The position numbers and the translations under genes were made by a program. Shown piece by piece: positions 9,698 through 17,228 of a DNA stretch of 64,000 bases (positions are counted from its first letter, which is position 1; each line of letters starts with the position of its first letter). Under the pieces are notes generated by a model that was not told the DNA's origin, searched no databases, and saw nothing but the letters and a program-made list of their open reading frames with translations. The stretch covers positions 186,001-250,000 of the forward strand of contig JAENZP010000003.1 of assembly GCA_016841205.1 (NCBI GenBank), in the 5' to 3' direction. Origin of the DNA: Desulfoscipio geothermicus (GTDB lineage Bacteria; Bacillota; Desulfotomaculia; Desulfotomaculales; Desulfallaceae).

Positions 9698-10050
9698 ACG
9701 CTTCCTCCTTTGCTGATTAAGTATAACTTATTGTATTGGGTCCCTTACAAGAATTGGACCTAGGTATTAGTTAAACGATGGCATTTATTTGCCGTTAAAC
9801 CCATGACTTTTACCACAACTAATTAGTGAAAACGCAGACATTCCCAAAGCTCTAATAGTGTATCTATTTCGGGATGCTCCAGGATAAAGTCTAACATGCT
9901 TCACTAATTAAAGTGGTATCGCATAGGTTTGGTTATACTATTGGTGGCATGCCATCGATAAATATGATTTCGTTATAAATATCAGAAATCCTTTTTTTCT
10001 TTAAAACATTATTGCTGTATTTAAAAATAATTATTATTGAGGCAACTTAA
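9698..10050 (-). other. 353-bp gap between bcd and etfB with several inverted repeats
   Basis: No standard gene. On the minus strand it carries a 10-bp perfect inverted repeat AATTAGTGAA/TTCACTAATT (9823-9832 and 9899-9908) enclosing about 66 nt. It also has hairpin-forming GGTCC/GGACC arms (9739-9743, 9756-9760) just before the etfB ribosome site, and a TGGCATGCCA palindrome (9947-9956). A 24-codon ORF (9823-9897) fills the large loop, but it has no clear ribosome site. This looks like a structured leader. Confidence 0.4.
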
Positions 10051-11193
10051 TTATTTCGCAAGGATTTGGCCAGCAATAACTATGCGCTGTACTTCACTGG
10101 TGCCTTCATAAATTTCAGTAATTTTGGCATCACGCATCATACGTTCTACCGGATACTCGCGGGTATAGCCATAACCACCGTGAATTTGCACGGCCTTCTC
10201 AGTTACCCACATGGCAGTTTCAGCTGCATACAATTTACACATGGCTGATTCCTTACTATATGGCAGATGCTGGTCTTTCAAATAAGCAGCACGATACACC
10301 AGCATTCTGGCTGCTTCTATACGGGTGGCCATATCAGCCATCATCCACTGCAATCCTTGGAAACTGCTGAGCGGAGCACCGAATTGTTCACGAAGCTTGC
10401 TATATTTAACAGCTTCATCAAAAGCGCCTTGAGCAATACCCAGTGCCTGGGAAGCGATACCAATCCGGCCGCCGTCAAGGGTCATCAAAGCGACTTTAAA
10501 GCCCTGGCCAATTTCACCGAGCAGATTTTCTTTGGGAATTCGGCAATTTTCAAACACTAACTCATAGGTTTTCGAGGCCCTGATGCCCATTTTGTGTTCT
10601 TTTTTACCAAAAGTAAAGCCGGGCGTACCCTTCTCAACTATAAAAGCAGTTAATCCCTTGCTGCCTTTAGACTTATCCATTTGAGCGATGACCACATAAA
10701 CTGAACCCACTTCACCGTTGGTAATAAAAATTTTGGAACCGTTTAATACATATTCATCACCATCAAGCACAGCCGATGTCTTTACAGAACCAGCGTCAGT
10801 ACCAGCTCCCGGTTCAGTCAGGCCAAGCGCGCCGATTTTTTCACCGCTAGCTAGCGGAACCAAATATTTTTGCTTTTGTTCTTCTGTACCAAAGTTATAA
10901 ATTGGCCAGCAACACAGTGAGGTGTGGGCGGAAACTAAAACTCCGGAAGAACCGCATACACGGGAAAGTTCCTCTACAGTTATGGCATACGAAAGGTTAT
11001 CCATCCCGGCACCGCCATACTCTTCGGGGAAGGGAACACCACTAAGGCCCATCTCAGCCATGGCGTCCCATAAAGACCAATCATACTCTTCCTCTTCGTC
11101 CATGGGACCCGCCTTGGGAGCGATTTCCTTTTCTGCAAAATTCCGTACTGTTTTACGGAGCATTTCTTGTTCTTCACTAAGCAAAAAATCCAT
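10051..11193 (-). CDS. bcd: Acyl-CoA dehydrogenase (butyryl-CoA dehydrogenase type)
   Basis: 380 residues from the ATG at 11193, which follows GAGGAGGAGAAAG; a longer reading from a TTG at 11238 has no ribosome site. FAD acyl-CoA dehydrogenase: substrate and flavin segments [13 protein letters not shown] and [13 protein letters not shown], with the catalytic Glu in [11 protein letters not shown] near the C-terminus. It oxidises butyryl- or other acyl-CoA to the 2-enoyl-CoA, passing electrons to the ETF encoded next. First gene of the unit. The leader holds a GGGGACAA inverted repeat, and the divergent gap to minC contains a large palindrome. Confidence 0.93.
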   Translation of the reverse strand: MDFLLSEEQEMLRKTVRNFAEKEIAPKAGPMDEEEEYDWSLWDAMAEMGLSGVPFPEEYGGAGMDNLSYAITVEELSRVCGSSGVLVSAHTSLCCWPIYNFGTEEQKQKYLVPLASGEKIGALGLTEPGAGTDAGSVKTSAVLDGDEYVLNGSKIFITNGEVGSVYVVIAQMDKSKGSKGLTAFIVEKGTPGFTFGKKEHKMGIRASKTYELVFENCRIPKENLLGEIGQGFKVALMTLDGGRIGIASQALGIAQGAFDEAVKYSKLREQFGAPLSSFQGLQWMMADMATRIEAARMLVYRAAYLKDQHLPYSKESAMCKLYAAETAMWVTEKAVQIHGGYGYTREYPVERMMRDAKITEIYEGTSEVQRIVIAGQILAK

Positions 11194-11230
11194 TCTTTTC
11201 TTTCTCCTCCTCTTGTTGCATTTGTTATAT

Positions 11231-11299
11231 GGGGACAATCTATTTAAATATATATTATTTTAACAACTAAACATACCATTAGCAATAGAAGTTGTCCCC
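11231..11299. repeat. 69-bp segment with GGGGACAA terminal inverted repeats
   Basis: GGGGACAA at 11231-11238 and its complement at 11292-11299 enclose an AT-rich core immediately upstream of the bcd ribosome site. It resembles the GGGGACA-ended REP-like elements that some Firmicutes carry with IS200-like transposases. That comparison is from memory and unconfirmed. Confidence 0.35.
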
Positions 11300-11490
11300 G
11301 TTTTTACCATGAAATTTAAAGCAAAAAACATACCAAGCCCTTGCAAATCAACCAAGCATAATGTATGTAAAGCACATGGACCAATAATCCATAGCATTTA
11401 AGTGTTTAGATCAATGTATTATGGTAAACGGTAAAAAATATTTAAATAATAGAAGACCTCCAATATAAAGCGCATAAAGTATTATCTATA

Positions 11491-11528
11491 TATGTATATA
11501 TGTCTACATTAATAGACATATATACATA
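11491..11528. promoter_or_regulatory. Perfect 16-bp inverted repeat, possible operator
   Basis: The arms TATGTATATATGTCTA (11491-11506) and its exact complement (11513-11528) flank a 6-nt CATTAA spacer. It lies between the divergent bcd and minC genes. It could be an operator or cruciform; it lacks the GC stem and T run of a terminator. Confidence 0.5.
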
Positions 11529-11696
11529 ATTAATTCTCTATTGTACCATCCTTATAATTTATTGGCATTTTTTAGATGGGATTCTTCGGCATTCTTTTGA
11601 AATATATCATTAAACTTTTACTTATCATACTTTTTATTCAAAAACGGTTATTATATAACTTTTAGAAGGAATATAAAATCATTTATCGAATTATAA

Positions 11697-12383
11697 ATGC
11701 AAATCCTGGAAAAGGAAGTGCTTTATTTGCCGAAGGAAGCAATAAACATAAAAGGAACTAAACAGGGCCTCGTTATCTTACTCGACCCCAAAGGGGATTT
11801 TGAAGATATTAAAGCCGGTTTAAAACACAAAATGGAATCTTCAAGCGGATTTTTTTCAGGCGCAAAATTTACACTATATCGCGAAAATCAACTTTTTCCC
11901 GCAGAAATAAATGAATTAGAGTCTATCTGCAAGGCATATGGTCTCATTCCTAACCCGGAGGCCCAGTGGCCACCAGCGCATGGCAAAATCAAAGATAAAC
12001 TGGAATTATCAGTTAATGATGACGGAGTTAACCAATATTCCATGCCCGGGGAAGCCGCTTTACTAGTAAAACACACCCTGCGTTCTGGGCAAATGATCGA
12101 ATATAACGGACATTTAACAGTTCTGGGTAGCATTCACCCGGGAGCCAAGTTGTTAGCTGCGGGTAATATTATAGTAATGGGTACTTGTTCCGGATTTGTC
12201 CATGCCGGTTATTTTGGTAATCAAAATACTTATATTGTGGCTTTACGTTTTAAAAACGTCCACTTAAGAATCGCAGATCAAATGTTTTATCTCAATCGGG
12301 AACAATCACTGAATGGACCTGTAATAGCAAGAATTAACCAAAACAAAATTACTCTGGTCGATTATATAGACAAACGGCCTTAA
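11697..12383 (+). CDS. minC: Septum site-determining protein MinC
   Basis: 228 residues, normal for the family. The N-terminal domain (about 1-100) is followed by the right-handed beta-helix MinC_C domain, with RSGQMIEYNGHLTVLGSIHPGA and AAGNIIVMGTCSGFVHAG. It blocks FtsZ assembly away from midcell when recruited by MinD. No minD or minE is adjacent, unlike most Firmicutes, so it is an orphan here. The ATG start has only a distant AGAAGGA site; an in-frame TTG at codon 10 behind AAAAGGAAG is an alternative. Confidence 0.85.
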   Translation: MQILEKEVLYLPKEAINIKGTKQGLVILLDPKGDFEDIKAGLKHKMESSSGFFSGAKFTLYRENQLFPAEINELESICKAYGLIPNPEAQWPPAHGKIKDKLELSVNDDGVNQYSMPGEAALLVKHTLRSGQMIEYNGHLTVLGSIHPGAKLLAAGNIIVMGTCSGFVHAGYFGNQNTYIVALRFKNVHLRIADQMFYLNREQSLNGPVIARINQNKITLVDYIDKRP

Positions 12384-12463
12384 AGTAATGACCCGAATTG
12401 GGTATTATTTCAATTTAACAAGCCAAAGAGTCACAGTAATCCGGCGCTGTAGGCAAGACAAAA

Positions 12464-13009
12464 TCAATCCGGTATAGATGATTGACTTATGAATCTTTCG
12501 GCGGCCAGCAGGCCAACAATGGTTTTGGCATCTATAATTTGACCACTGGCTGCCATTTGCAAAGCCGCAGATAATGAGATTTTTTCCACTTCAATAAATT
12601 CATCCTGATCAAGTTTTTGACTGTATTTGGTTAAGTCACTGGCCAAGAGTAAATAAATCTGTTCCGTGCAGAATCCCGGTGACGCGTAAAAGGAATATAT
12701 TTGGTGCCAATTTTGAGCTAGGTAACCCGTTTCCTCTTCCAACTCCCTTTGGGCACATTGTAGCGGTTTTTCACCAGCTTCTATTTTTCCGGCTGGTATT
12801 TCCCATAGCTCTTGGCCTACCGGATGGCGATATTGTTTAACCATGAGTACCTCATTTCGATCTGTTAATGCCACCACCGCAACTGCATCAGCACAGGCTA
12901 CCACCTCCCGGATACCTGAATGACCATTGGGGAACCTCATCAGGTCCTTGCGCACAGTGATAATTTTTCCAGTATAAACGGTTTCCGAAGCAATTGTTTT
13001 TTCAGTCAT
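12464..13009 (-). CDS. nudF: ADP-ribose pyrophosphatase-type NUDIX hydrolase
   Basis: 181 residues from the ATG at 13009 behind GGGAGGG; the longer TTG reading overlaps that site. The Nudix box is complete (GKIEAGEKPLQCAQRELEEETGY), with catalytic Glu residues in RELEEETG. The residues before it (VMVKQYRHPVGQELWEIPAG) are typical of ADP-ribose diphosphatases of the YqkG/NudF group. The product would be AMP and ribose 5-phosphate. It is probably cotranscribed with the DUF3786 gene upstream (18-bp gap). Confidence 0.88.
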   Translation of the reverse strand: MTEKTIASETVYTGKIITVRKDLMRFPNGHSGIREVVACADAVAVVALTDRNEVLMVKQYRHPVGQELWEIPAGKIEAGEKPLQCAQRELEEETGYLAQNWHQIYSFYASPGFCTEQIYLLLASDLTKYSQKLDQDEFIEVEKISLSAALQMAASGQIIDAKTIVGLLAAERFISQSSIPD

Positions 13010-13027
13010 ACCAAACCCTCCCAAAAG

Positions 13028-13654
13028 TTAAATCTGGACGATTCTTTTCATCTCCCAAAGAGTCAGTCCAGGTAACAAAGCATAATCTTCAGTATGAAGA
13101 TGACTGGGCGCCGAGGCATCAAACAAAACATTGCCCGAAGGTGGAAACTCATCATCCCCCTCCCATAAAACAAAGGTAATGGGGATTTTGGGCAGCACGG
13201 GCACCGTTACAGCCACATCGCCTATGTCTTCTTTCCACCCGCCAAGCTTCAGCGCCGCTTCGACCAGTTTTTTAGTTTTACCGGCAAATATAGCAACCAG
13301 GGGCTTGATTGCCCGGCTGGTAAAAGGACCGATATATATTGAGCCGCTAGGTAACTCCTTAAAGGACACCTTGGTATTTTCCACCACCCGGGGACTGCAA
13401 TGGGTAAGGTAATGCAGAAGTACTATCTGGTAATCTATTTGCACTTCCTCTGTCTTCTCACCTTCCCCATCACAATATTTCACTTCTCCCCCTGGATAAT
13501 ATACATGATACTTAGAGCCTAAAAAAGGTACAGTTAAAAAAAACCCGGACTGGTCAAAATCAACCAAGGCATTACCAGCCATGTCCTCGGGCACGGCACG
13601 GGCAAATTCCTTAATAGCTTTCTTATGAGCGGGTATTAAATTTATTAGTGCCAT
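13028..13654 (-). CDS. DUF3786 domain protein
   Basis: 208 residues from the ATG at 13654; a TTG three codons earlier is possible. I recognise it as a DUF3786-type protein, common in strict anaerobes such as Desulfotomaculum and Moorella, from YHVYYPGGEV, the LLHYLTH segment and FKELPSGSIYIGPF. No membrane segment or signal peptide is seen. Function is unknown. In other genomes members sit near corrinoid or C1 genes (from memory); here the partner is a NUDIX hydrolase. Confidence 0.7.
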   Translation of the reverse strand: MALINLIPAHKKAIKEFARAVPEDMAGNALVDFDQSGFFLTVPFLGSKYHVYYPGGEVKYCDGEGEKTEEVQIDYQIVLLHYLTHCSPRVVENTKVSFKELPSGSIYIGPFTSRAIKPLVAIFAGKTKKLVEAALKLGGWKEDIGDVAVTVPVLPKIPITFVLWEGDDEFPPSGNVLFDASAPSHLHTEDYALLPGLTLWEMKRIVQI

Positions 13655-13856
13655 AGAAACCAAAACCCCCTTTTAAAACCAAGCCTTTTAAGGCCCACCA
13701 TACAAGCATTTTACCACAAAAAACATTTTTTTAAGTATTTAAGTCTAATCGATCTATAGCTTATTTTTCTTTACATCGGCAAGGATTTTTTTCTATTTGC
13801 ATAGAATTATTATATTACTTATATTAAACATCAATTCTGTCGGGAGTGTATTAAAC

Positions 13857-14840
13857 GTGCTTCGCATTGGCATACCAAGCGCTTTATTTTATTATGTATA
13901 TTATCCCATGTGGAAGACTTTTTTAGAAGAACTGGATGTTCAAGTGGTAACCTCTGGTGATACAACTCGTCAATTACTTAATTACGGCGTACGTGAAGCA
14001 CTCGCCGATGCTTGCGTTCCCGTAAAAGTTTTTTTCGGTCACGTCATGGCATTAATTGACCAAGTGGATTATTTATTTATTCCACGCATCGTTTGTTTAA
14101 ATAAAAAAACTGTATACTGCCCCAAATTCTTGGGTTTACCAGATATGATTCGTTATGGAATTGCTAATATGCCTCCCATTATTGATGTGCGTATAGATGC
14201 CCGTGATCATAAAGACAAACTATTTGCCGCTTATTACAAAGTAGGTAAAATACTTGGTAAAACCCCAAGGCAAATTACCAAAGCATTATTAAAAGCTAAA
14301 ACCAGCCAGTATAAATTCCAAAAGTTATTACGTAGCGGCTTGCAGCCAATAGAGGCTATTGATAATATTTCGACCGGTAAAAAGCAAAAACCGCTTGACA
14401 ATAAAGGAGAATTAAAATTTGCCGTGGTAGGCTACCCATATATTATTCATGACCAGTACATTAGCGTTGGTATAATAAATAAATTACATAAAATGAACAT
14501 AAATGTAGTAACATCGGATAACATTTCCCCTTTTACTCTGAAGTTGCAACGACATGGATCGTCCAAGCGTTTGTTTTGGACTTTTAGCGAGCGTACCCTT
14601 CGGGCAACCCGTTATTTTGCCGGACGAAAAGATATCGACGGGATAATACATCTATCAGCCTTCGGTTGCGGACCGGACTCAATATTGGACAGGTTTATTC
14701 AATTAAATAATCAATCAAGTACCATACCATTTATGAGCCTGGTCATTGACGAACAGAGTGGCGAAGCCGGAGTTACTACCAGATTGGAAGCGTTTGTGGA
14801 TATGGTCAAAAGAAAAAAAGGGGCGTACCGTAATGCGTAA
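13857..14840 (+). CDS. Acyl-CoA dehydratase activase-related protein (COG3580/DUF2229-like), subunit 1
   Basis: 327 residues from a GTG at 13857 behind GGGAGTG; an earlier TTG (13797) has no ribosome site. It begins LRIGIPSALFYY, typical of DUF2229-like proteins related to HgdB. Conserved cysteines at C53 (DACVPVKVFFGH), C80 and C88 (VCLNKKTVYCPKF), and one in FGCGPDS near the C-terminus could bind a cluster. The C-terminal motif DEQSGEAGVTTRLEAFVD matches the same place in the next gene and in 2-hydroxyacyl-CoA dehydratase subunits. It overlaps the next gene by 8 bp, so translation is coupled. The substrate is unknown. Confidence 0.78.
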   Translation: MLRIGIPSALFYYVYYPMWKTFLEELDVQVVTSGDTTRQLLNYGVREALADACVPVKVFFGHVMALIDQVDYLFIPRIVCLNKKTVYCPKFLGLPDMIRYGIANMPPIIDVRIDARDHKDKLFAAYYKVGKILGKTPRQITKALLKAKTSQYKFQKLLRSGLQPIEAIDNISTGKKQKPLDNKGELKFAVVGYPYIIHDQYISVGIINKLHKMNINVVTSDNISPFTLKLQRHGSSKRLFWTFSERTLRATRYFAGRKDIDGIIHLSAFGCGPDSILDRFIQLNNQSSTIPFMSLVIDEQSGEAGVTTRLEAFVDMVKRKKGAYRNA

Positions 14841-15954
14841 AGTAACCTTTCCCCACATGGGCGAATCCTACCGCGCTTTTAAAATGTTATTAAATGACTT
14901 GGGCAATGAAGTAATACTACCTCCCCGGCCCAGCCTTAAAACTTTAAATTTAGGCGTTCAGTATACGCCTGAATTTGCTTGTTTTCCTTTAAAAGTATTA
15001 ATGGGTACTTACCTTGAAACTATCGAAAAGGGTGCCAATATTTTGGTCACCACCGGAGGGGTGGGACCCTGCCGGGCCGGGCTTTATGCCGAATTACATA
15101 AAAAAATACTGCATGACCTGGGGCTCTCTATAGAAATGATTGTATTTGAACCACCCCGTTTATACCCCTTTAATTTTATCCGCAATGTACATAAACTTAA
15201 TTCGGGCAGATTATCCATTAAAGCTATAGTTGATCGCATAAAAAAAGGCTGGCGCAAATTACAGGCCCTGGATAATGCAGAAAAGTTAACCCATATTATA
15301 AGACCCAGAGAGCTAAAAAAAGGTACAACAACCCAAAAATATAGACAAGTACTGGAATGGATTGATAATGCCAATACAACAAGTGACATTATTGAAGCCG
15401 AAGCGGCAGCTCTTGAAGAGTTGCATAAAATCCCCCAGGATCTTGGCCGGTTAGTTGTAAAAGTAGGTATTGTCGGTGAAATATACGTGCTGTTGGAACC
15501 GACCGCTAATCTGGAAATTGAGGAAACGCTGGGCAACCTGGGGGTCGAGGTGGAACGTTCCATGTTTTTAACAGGTTGGGCAAGGGACAATACCTGGAAA
15601 GAGACTGTGGAGGGCATGACTGTTAAGGATGCCGCCCACCCTTACCTGCCTGAATTAATTGGCGGGCACGGCAGGGACTCCATCGGTAATACGGTTTTAT
15701 ACGCCAAACGCAAGTTTGATGGTATTATCCAACTGGCCCCCTTCACCTGCATTCCTGAAATAGTGGCACGTACCATATTGCCTGCAGTCAGCAAAGATTA
15801 TAACATACCTGTGCTCACCTTTTTTCTTGATGAGCAAACCGGGAAAGCCGGAATGAATACCCGTTTGGAAGCTTTTGTAGACCTCATGAAACGTAAAAAA
15901 TTTAAAAAACAGCATCAAGCTAATATATGGCTACCCTCCGAGGCCACTAATTAA
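14833..15954 (+). CDS. Acyl-CoA dehydratase activase-related protein (COG3581-like), subunit 2
   Basis: 373 residues from the ATG at 14833 behind AAGGGG, overlapping the previous gene by 8 bp. It is a paralogue of the first subunit: Cys50 (FACFPLKVLMGTY), Cys80 (GGVGPCRAGLY), a Cys in FTCIPEIVA and the DEQTGKAGMNTRLEAFVD C-terminal motif. HgdA/HgdB-like dehydratases and double-cubane proteins bind their cluster with three Cys per subunit, so these two proteins may form a heterodimer that the adjacent ATPase reduces. That is inference; no reaction is known for this subgroup. Confidence 0.78.
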   Translation: MRKVTFPHMGESYRAFKMLLNDLGNEVILPPRPSLKTLNLGVQYTPEFACFPLKVLMGTYLETIEKGANILVTTGGVGPCRAGLYAELHKKILHDLGLSIEMIVFEPPRLYPFNFIRNVHKLNSGRLSIKAIVDRIKKGWRKLQALDNAEKLTHIIRPRELKKGTTTQKYRQVLEWIDNANTTSDIIEAEAAALEELHKIPQDLGRLVVKVGIVGEIYVLLEPTANLEIEETLGNLGVEVERSMFLTGWARDNTWKETVEGMTVKDAAHPYLPELIGGHGRDSIGNTVLYAKRKFDGIIQLAPFTCIPEIVARTILPAVSKDYNIPVLTFFLDEQTGKAGMNTRLEAFVDLMKRKKFKKQHQANIWLPSEATN

Positions 15955-15979
15955 TAATTCAACCCAAGGAAGTGACTTT

Positions 15980-16945
15980 ATGCAAGCGTATCTTGGCATA
16001 GATGTAGGATCTGTCAGCACCAACCTAGTGATACAAGATCAGGCCGGAAAAATTATTGCCGGCCTTTATTTACGAACCAAGGGTCGCCCGGTTGAAACCA
16101 TCCAGGCTGGTTTGCAGCAAATAGTCCAATTAATACCCGAACAGATACAGATATGTGGTGTAGGCACAACGGGCAGTGGGCGTTACCTGGCCGGGGTGAT
16201 GGTTGGCGCGGATGCAATTAAAAACGAGATTACCGCCCATGCTGTTGCCGCCTCTCATTTTATTCCACAGGTACAAACAATTCTCGAAATAGGCGGGCAG
16301 GATTCGAAGATAATAATACTTAGAGACGGTATTGTCACCGATTTTGCTATGAATACCGTTTGTGCCGCTGGCACCGGGTCTTTTTTGGACCAACAGGCCT
16401 CCCGACTGGGCATTCCTATCACCGAATTCGGTGACTTGGCCTTAGAATCTCATAACCCTGTGCGCATCGCCGGGCGTTGTACGGTATTCGCAGAATCAGA
16501 CATGATCCATAAACAGCAAATGGGACATCCCATACCAGATATTATCAACGGTTTATGCGAGGCACTAGTGCGCAATTATTTAAATAATATCGGCAAGGGC
16601 AAGGAAATACTGGCTCCGGTTGTTTTCCAGGGAGGAGTAGCCGCCAATACAGGAATAAAGATGGCTTTTGAAAAGGCGTTAGGCATGGAAATAACGGTAC
16701 CTCCCCACCACGATGTGATGGGCGCCATTGGCGCGGCCATGCTGGCCAAAGAAGAACTTATAGATACGCATAAAACCACACGATTTAAAGGTTTTTCCAT
16801 TACTGGATTAACTTATCGTACCAGCAGCTTTGATTGCAACGGATGTCCAAATAGCTGTGAAATTGCTCAAATTTACGAGGAAGACAGTATTATAGGGCGC
16901 TGGGGGGCAAGGTGCCCAAGATGGGATATCATTCAGGAGGGGTAG
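15980..16945 (+). CDS. ATP-dependent acyl-CoA dehydratase activase (HgdC/BadF family)
   Basis: 321 residues, ASKHA-fold ATPase. Phosphate-1 loop GIDVGSVSTNLVI is at the N-terminus and IGGQDSK is central. The two cysteines that bridge a [4Fe-4S] cluster across the dimer lie in VCAAGTGSFLDQQ and AGRCTVFAESDMIH. Family members couple ATP hydrolysis to a very low-potential electron transfer into a partner protein. The C-terminus adds a Cys-rich tail (CNGCPNSCE, then GARCPRWD) not needed by classic HgdC. ATG with AAGGAAG, 25 bp after the second HgdB-like gene, which is the likely partner. Confidence 0.88.
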   Translation: MQAYLGIDVGSVSTNLVIQDQAGKIIAGLYLRTKGRPVETIQAGLQQIVQLIPEQIQICGVGTTGSGRYLAGVMVGADAIKNEITAHAVAASHFIPQVQTILEIGGQDSKIIILRDGIVTDFAMNTVCAAGTGSFLDQQASRLGIPITEFGDLALESHNPVRIAGRCTVFAESDMIHKQQMGHPIPDIINGLCEALVRNYLNNIGKGKEILAPVVFQGGVAANTGIKMAFEKALGMEITVPPHHDVMGAIGAAMLAKEELIDTHKTTRFKGFSITGLTYRTSSFDCNGCPNSCEIAQIYEEDSIIGRWGARCPRWDIIQEG

Positions 16946-16946
16946 C

Positions 16947-17156
16947 GTGACAGAGCACGATTTAAAAATACTGGCGATTTTTTTTAACACTGTAATTGTG
17001 GTTATTATGCTCGTCTCCGGCATTTGGGTGGGGATTGATGCCCGTAAAACGGGGCATACCCTGGTAGAGTCAATTACCTGGGGAATATTTGCCGGGTGGA
17101 TGTTAATCGTGGGACCAGTACTTTACTATTTTTTTAAAAACAAACTTTACAAATAA
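16947..17156 (+). CDS. Small two-helix membrane protein of the activase operon
   Basis: 69 residues starting at a GTG one base after the activase stop, behind GGAGGGG. Two hydrophobic segments (about 9-28 and 42-62) are separated by a short polar GIDARKTGHTLVE loop, and there is a basic C-terminus. I do not recognise the family. Tight spacing indicates cotranslation with the activase, so it may anchor the complex at the membrane; this is inference only. Confidence 0.6.
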   Translation: MTEHDLKILAIFFNTVIVVIMLVSGIWVGIDARKTGHTLVESITWGIFAGWMLIVGPVLYYFFKNKLYK

Positions 17157-17189
17157 AACCATTTTTTAATCGCTGGCACATTAACTTTT

Positions 17190-17209
17190 CGCCCGGGTTA
17201 CCCCGGGCG
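17190..17209. terminator. Bidirectional terminator between convergent units
   Basis: Perfect 8-bp stem CGCCCGGG/CCCGGGCG with a 4-nt loop, followed by ATTATTT on the plus strand and AAAAG on the other side. It lies between the plus-strand activase operon and the minus-strand aminotransferase gene. Confidence 0.8.
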
Positions 17210-17228
17210 ATTATTTAACAAGGATCTT

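Larger units (their letters stand above)
11194..11696. other. Divergent intergenic region between bcd and minC
   Basis: 503 bp, AT-rich, no gene seen. It must hold the bcd promoter (minus) and the minC promoter (plus); no strong -35/-10 pair stood out. It contains a perfect 16-bp inverted repeat (11491-11528) and a pair of 8-bp inverted ends GGGGACAA/TTGTCCCC (11231-11238, 11292-11299) that bracket 53 bp in the bcd leader. Confidence 0.6.

Noticed and set aside
9823-9897. 24-codon leader peptide in the bcd-etfB gap
   Set aside because: No clear ribosome site and too short to separate from chance; mentioned only as part of the leader.
12384-12463. Terminator after minC (ACCC...GGGT)
   Set aside because: Only a 4-bp stem and a broken T tract; too weak to call.
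15084-15617. 177-codon minus-strand ORF opposite the second HgdB-like gene
   Set aside because: Shadow of a recognisable plus-strand gene; Ser/Arg/Pro-rich with no domain pattern.
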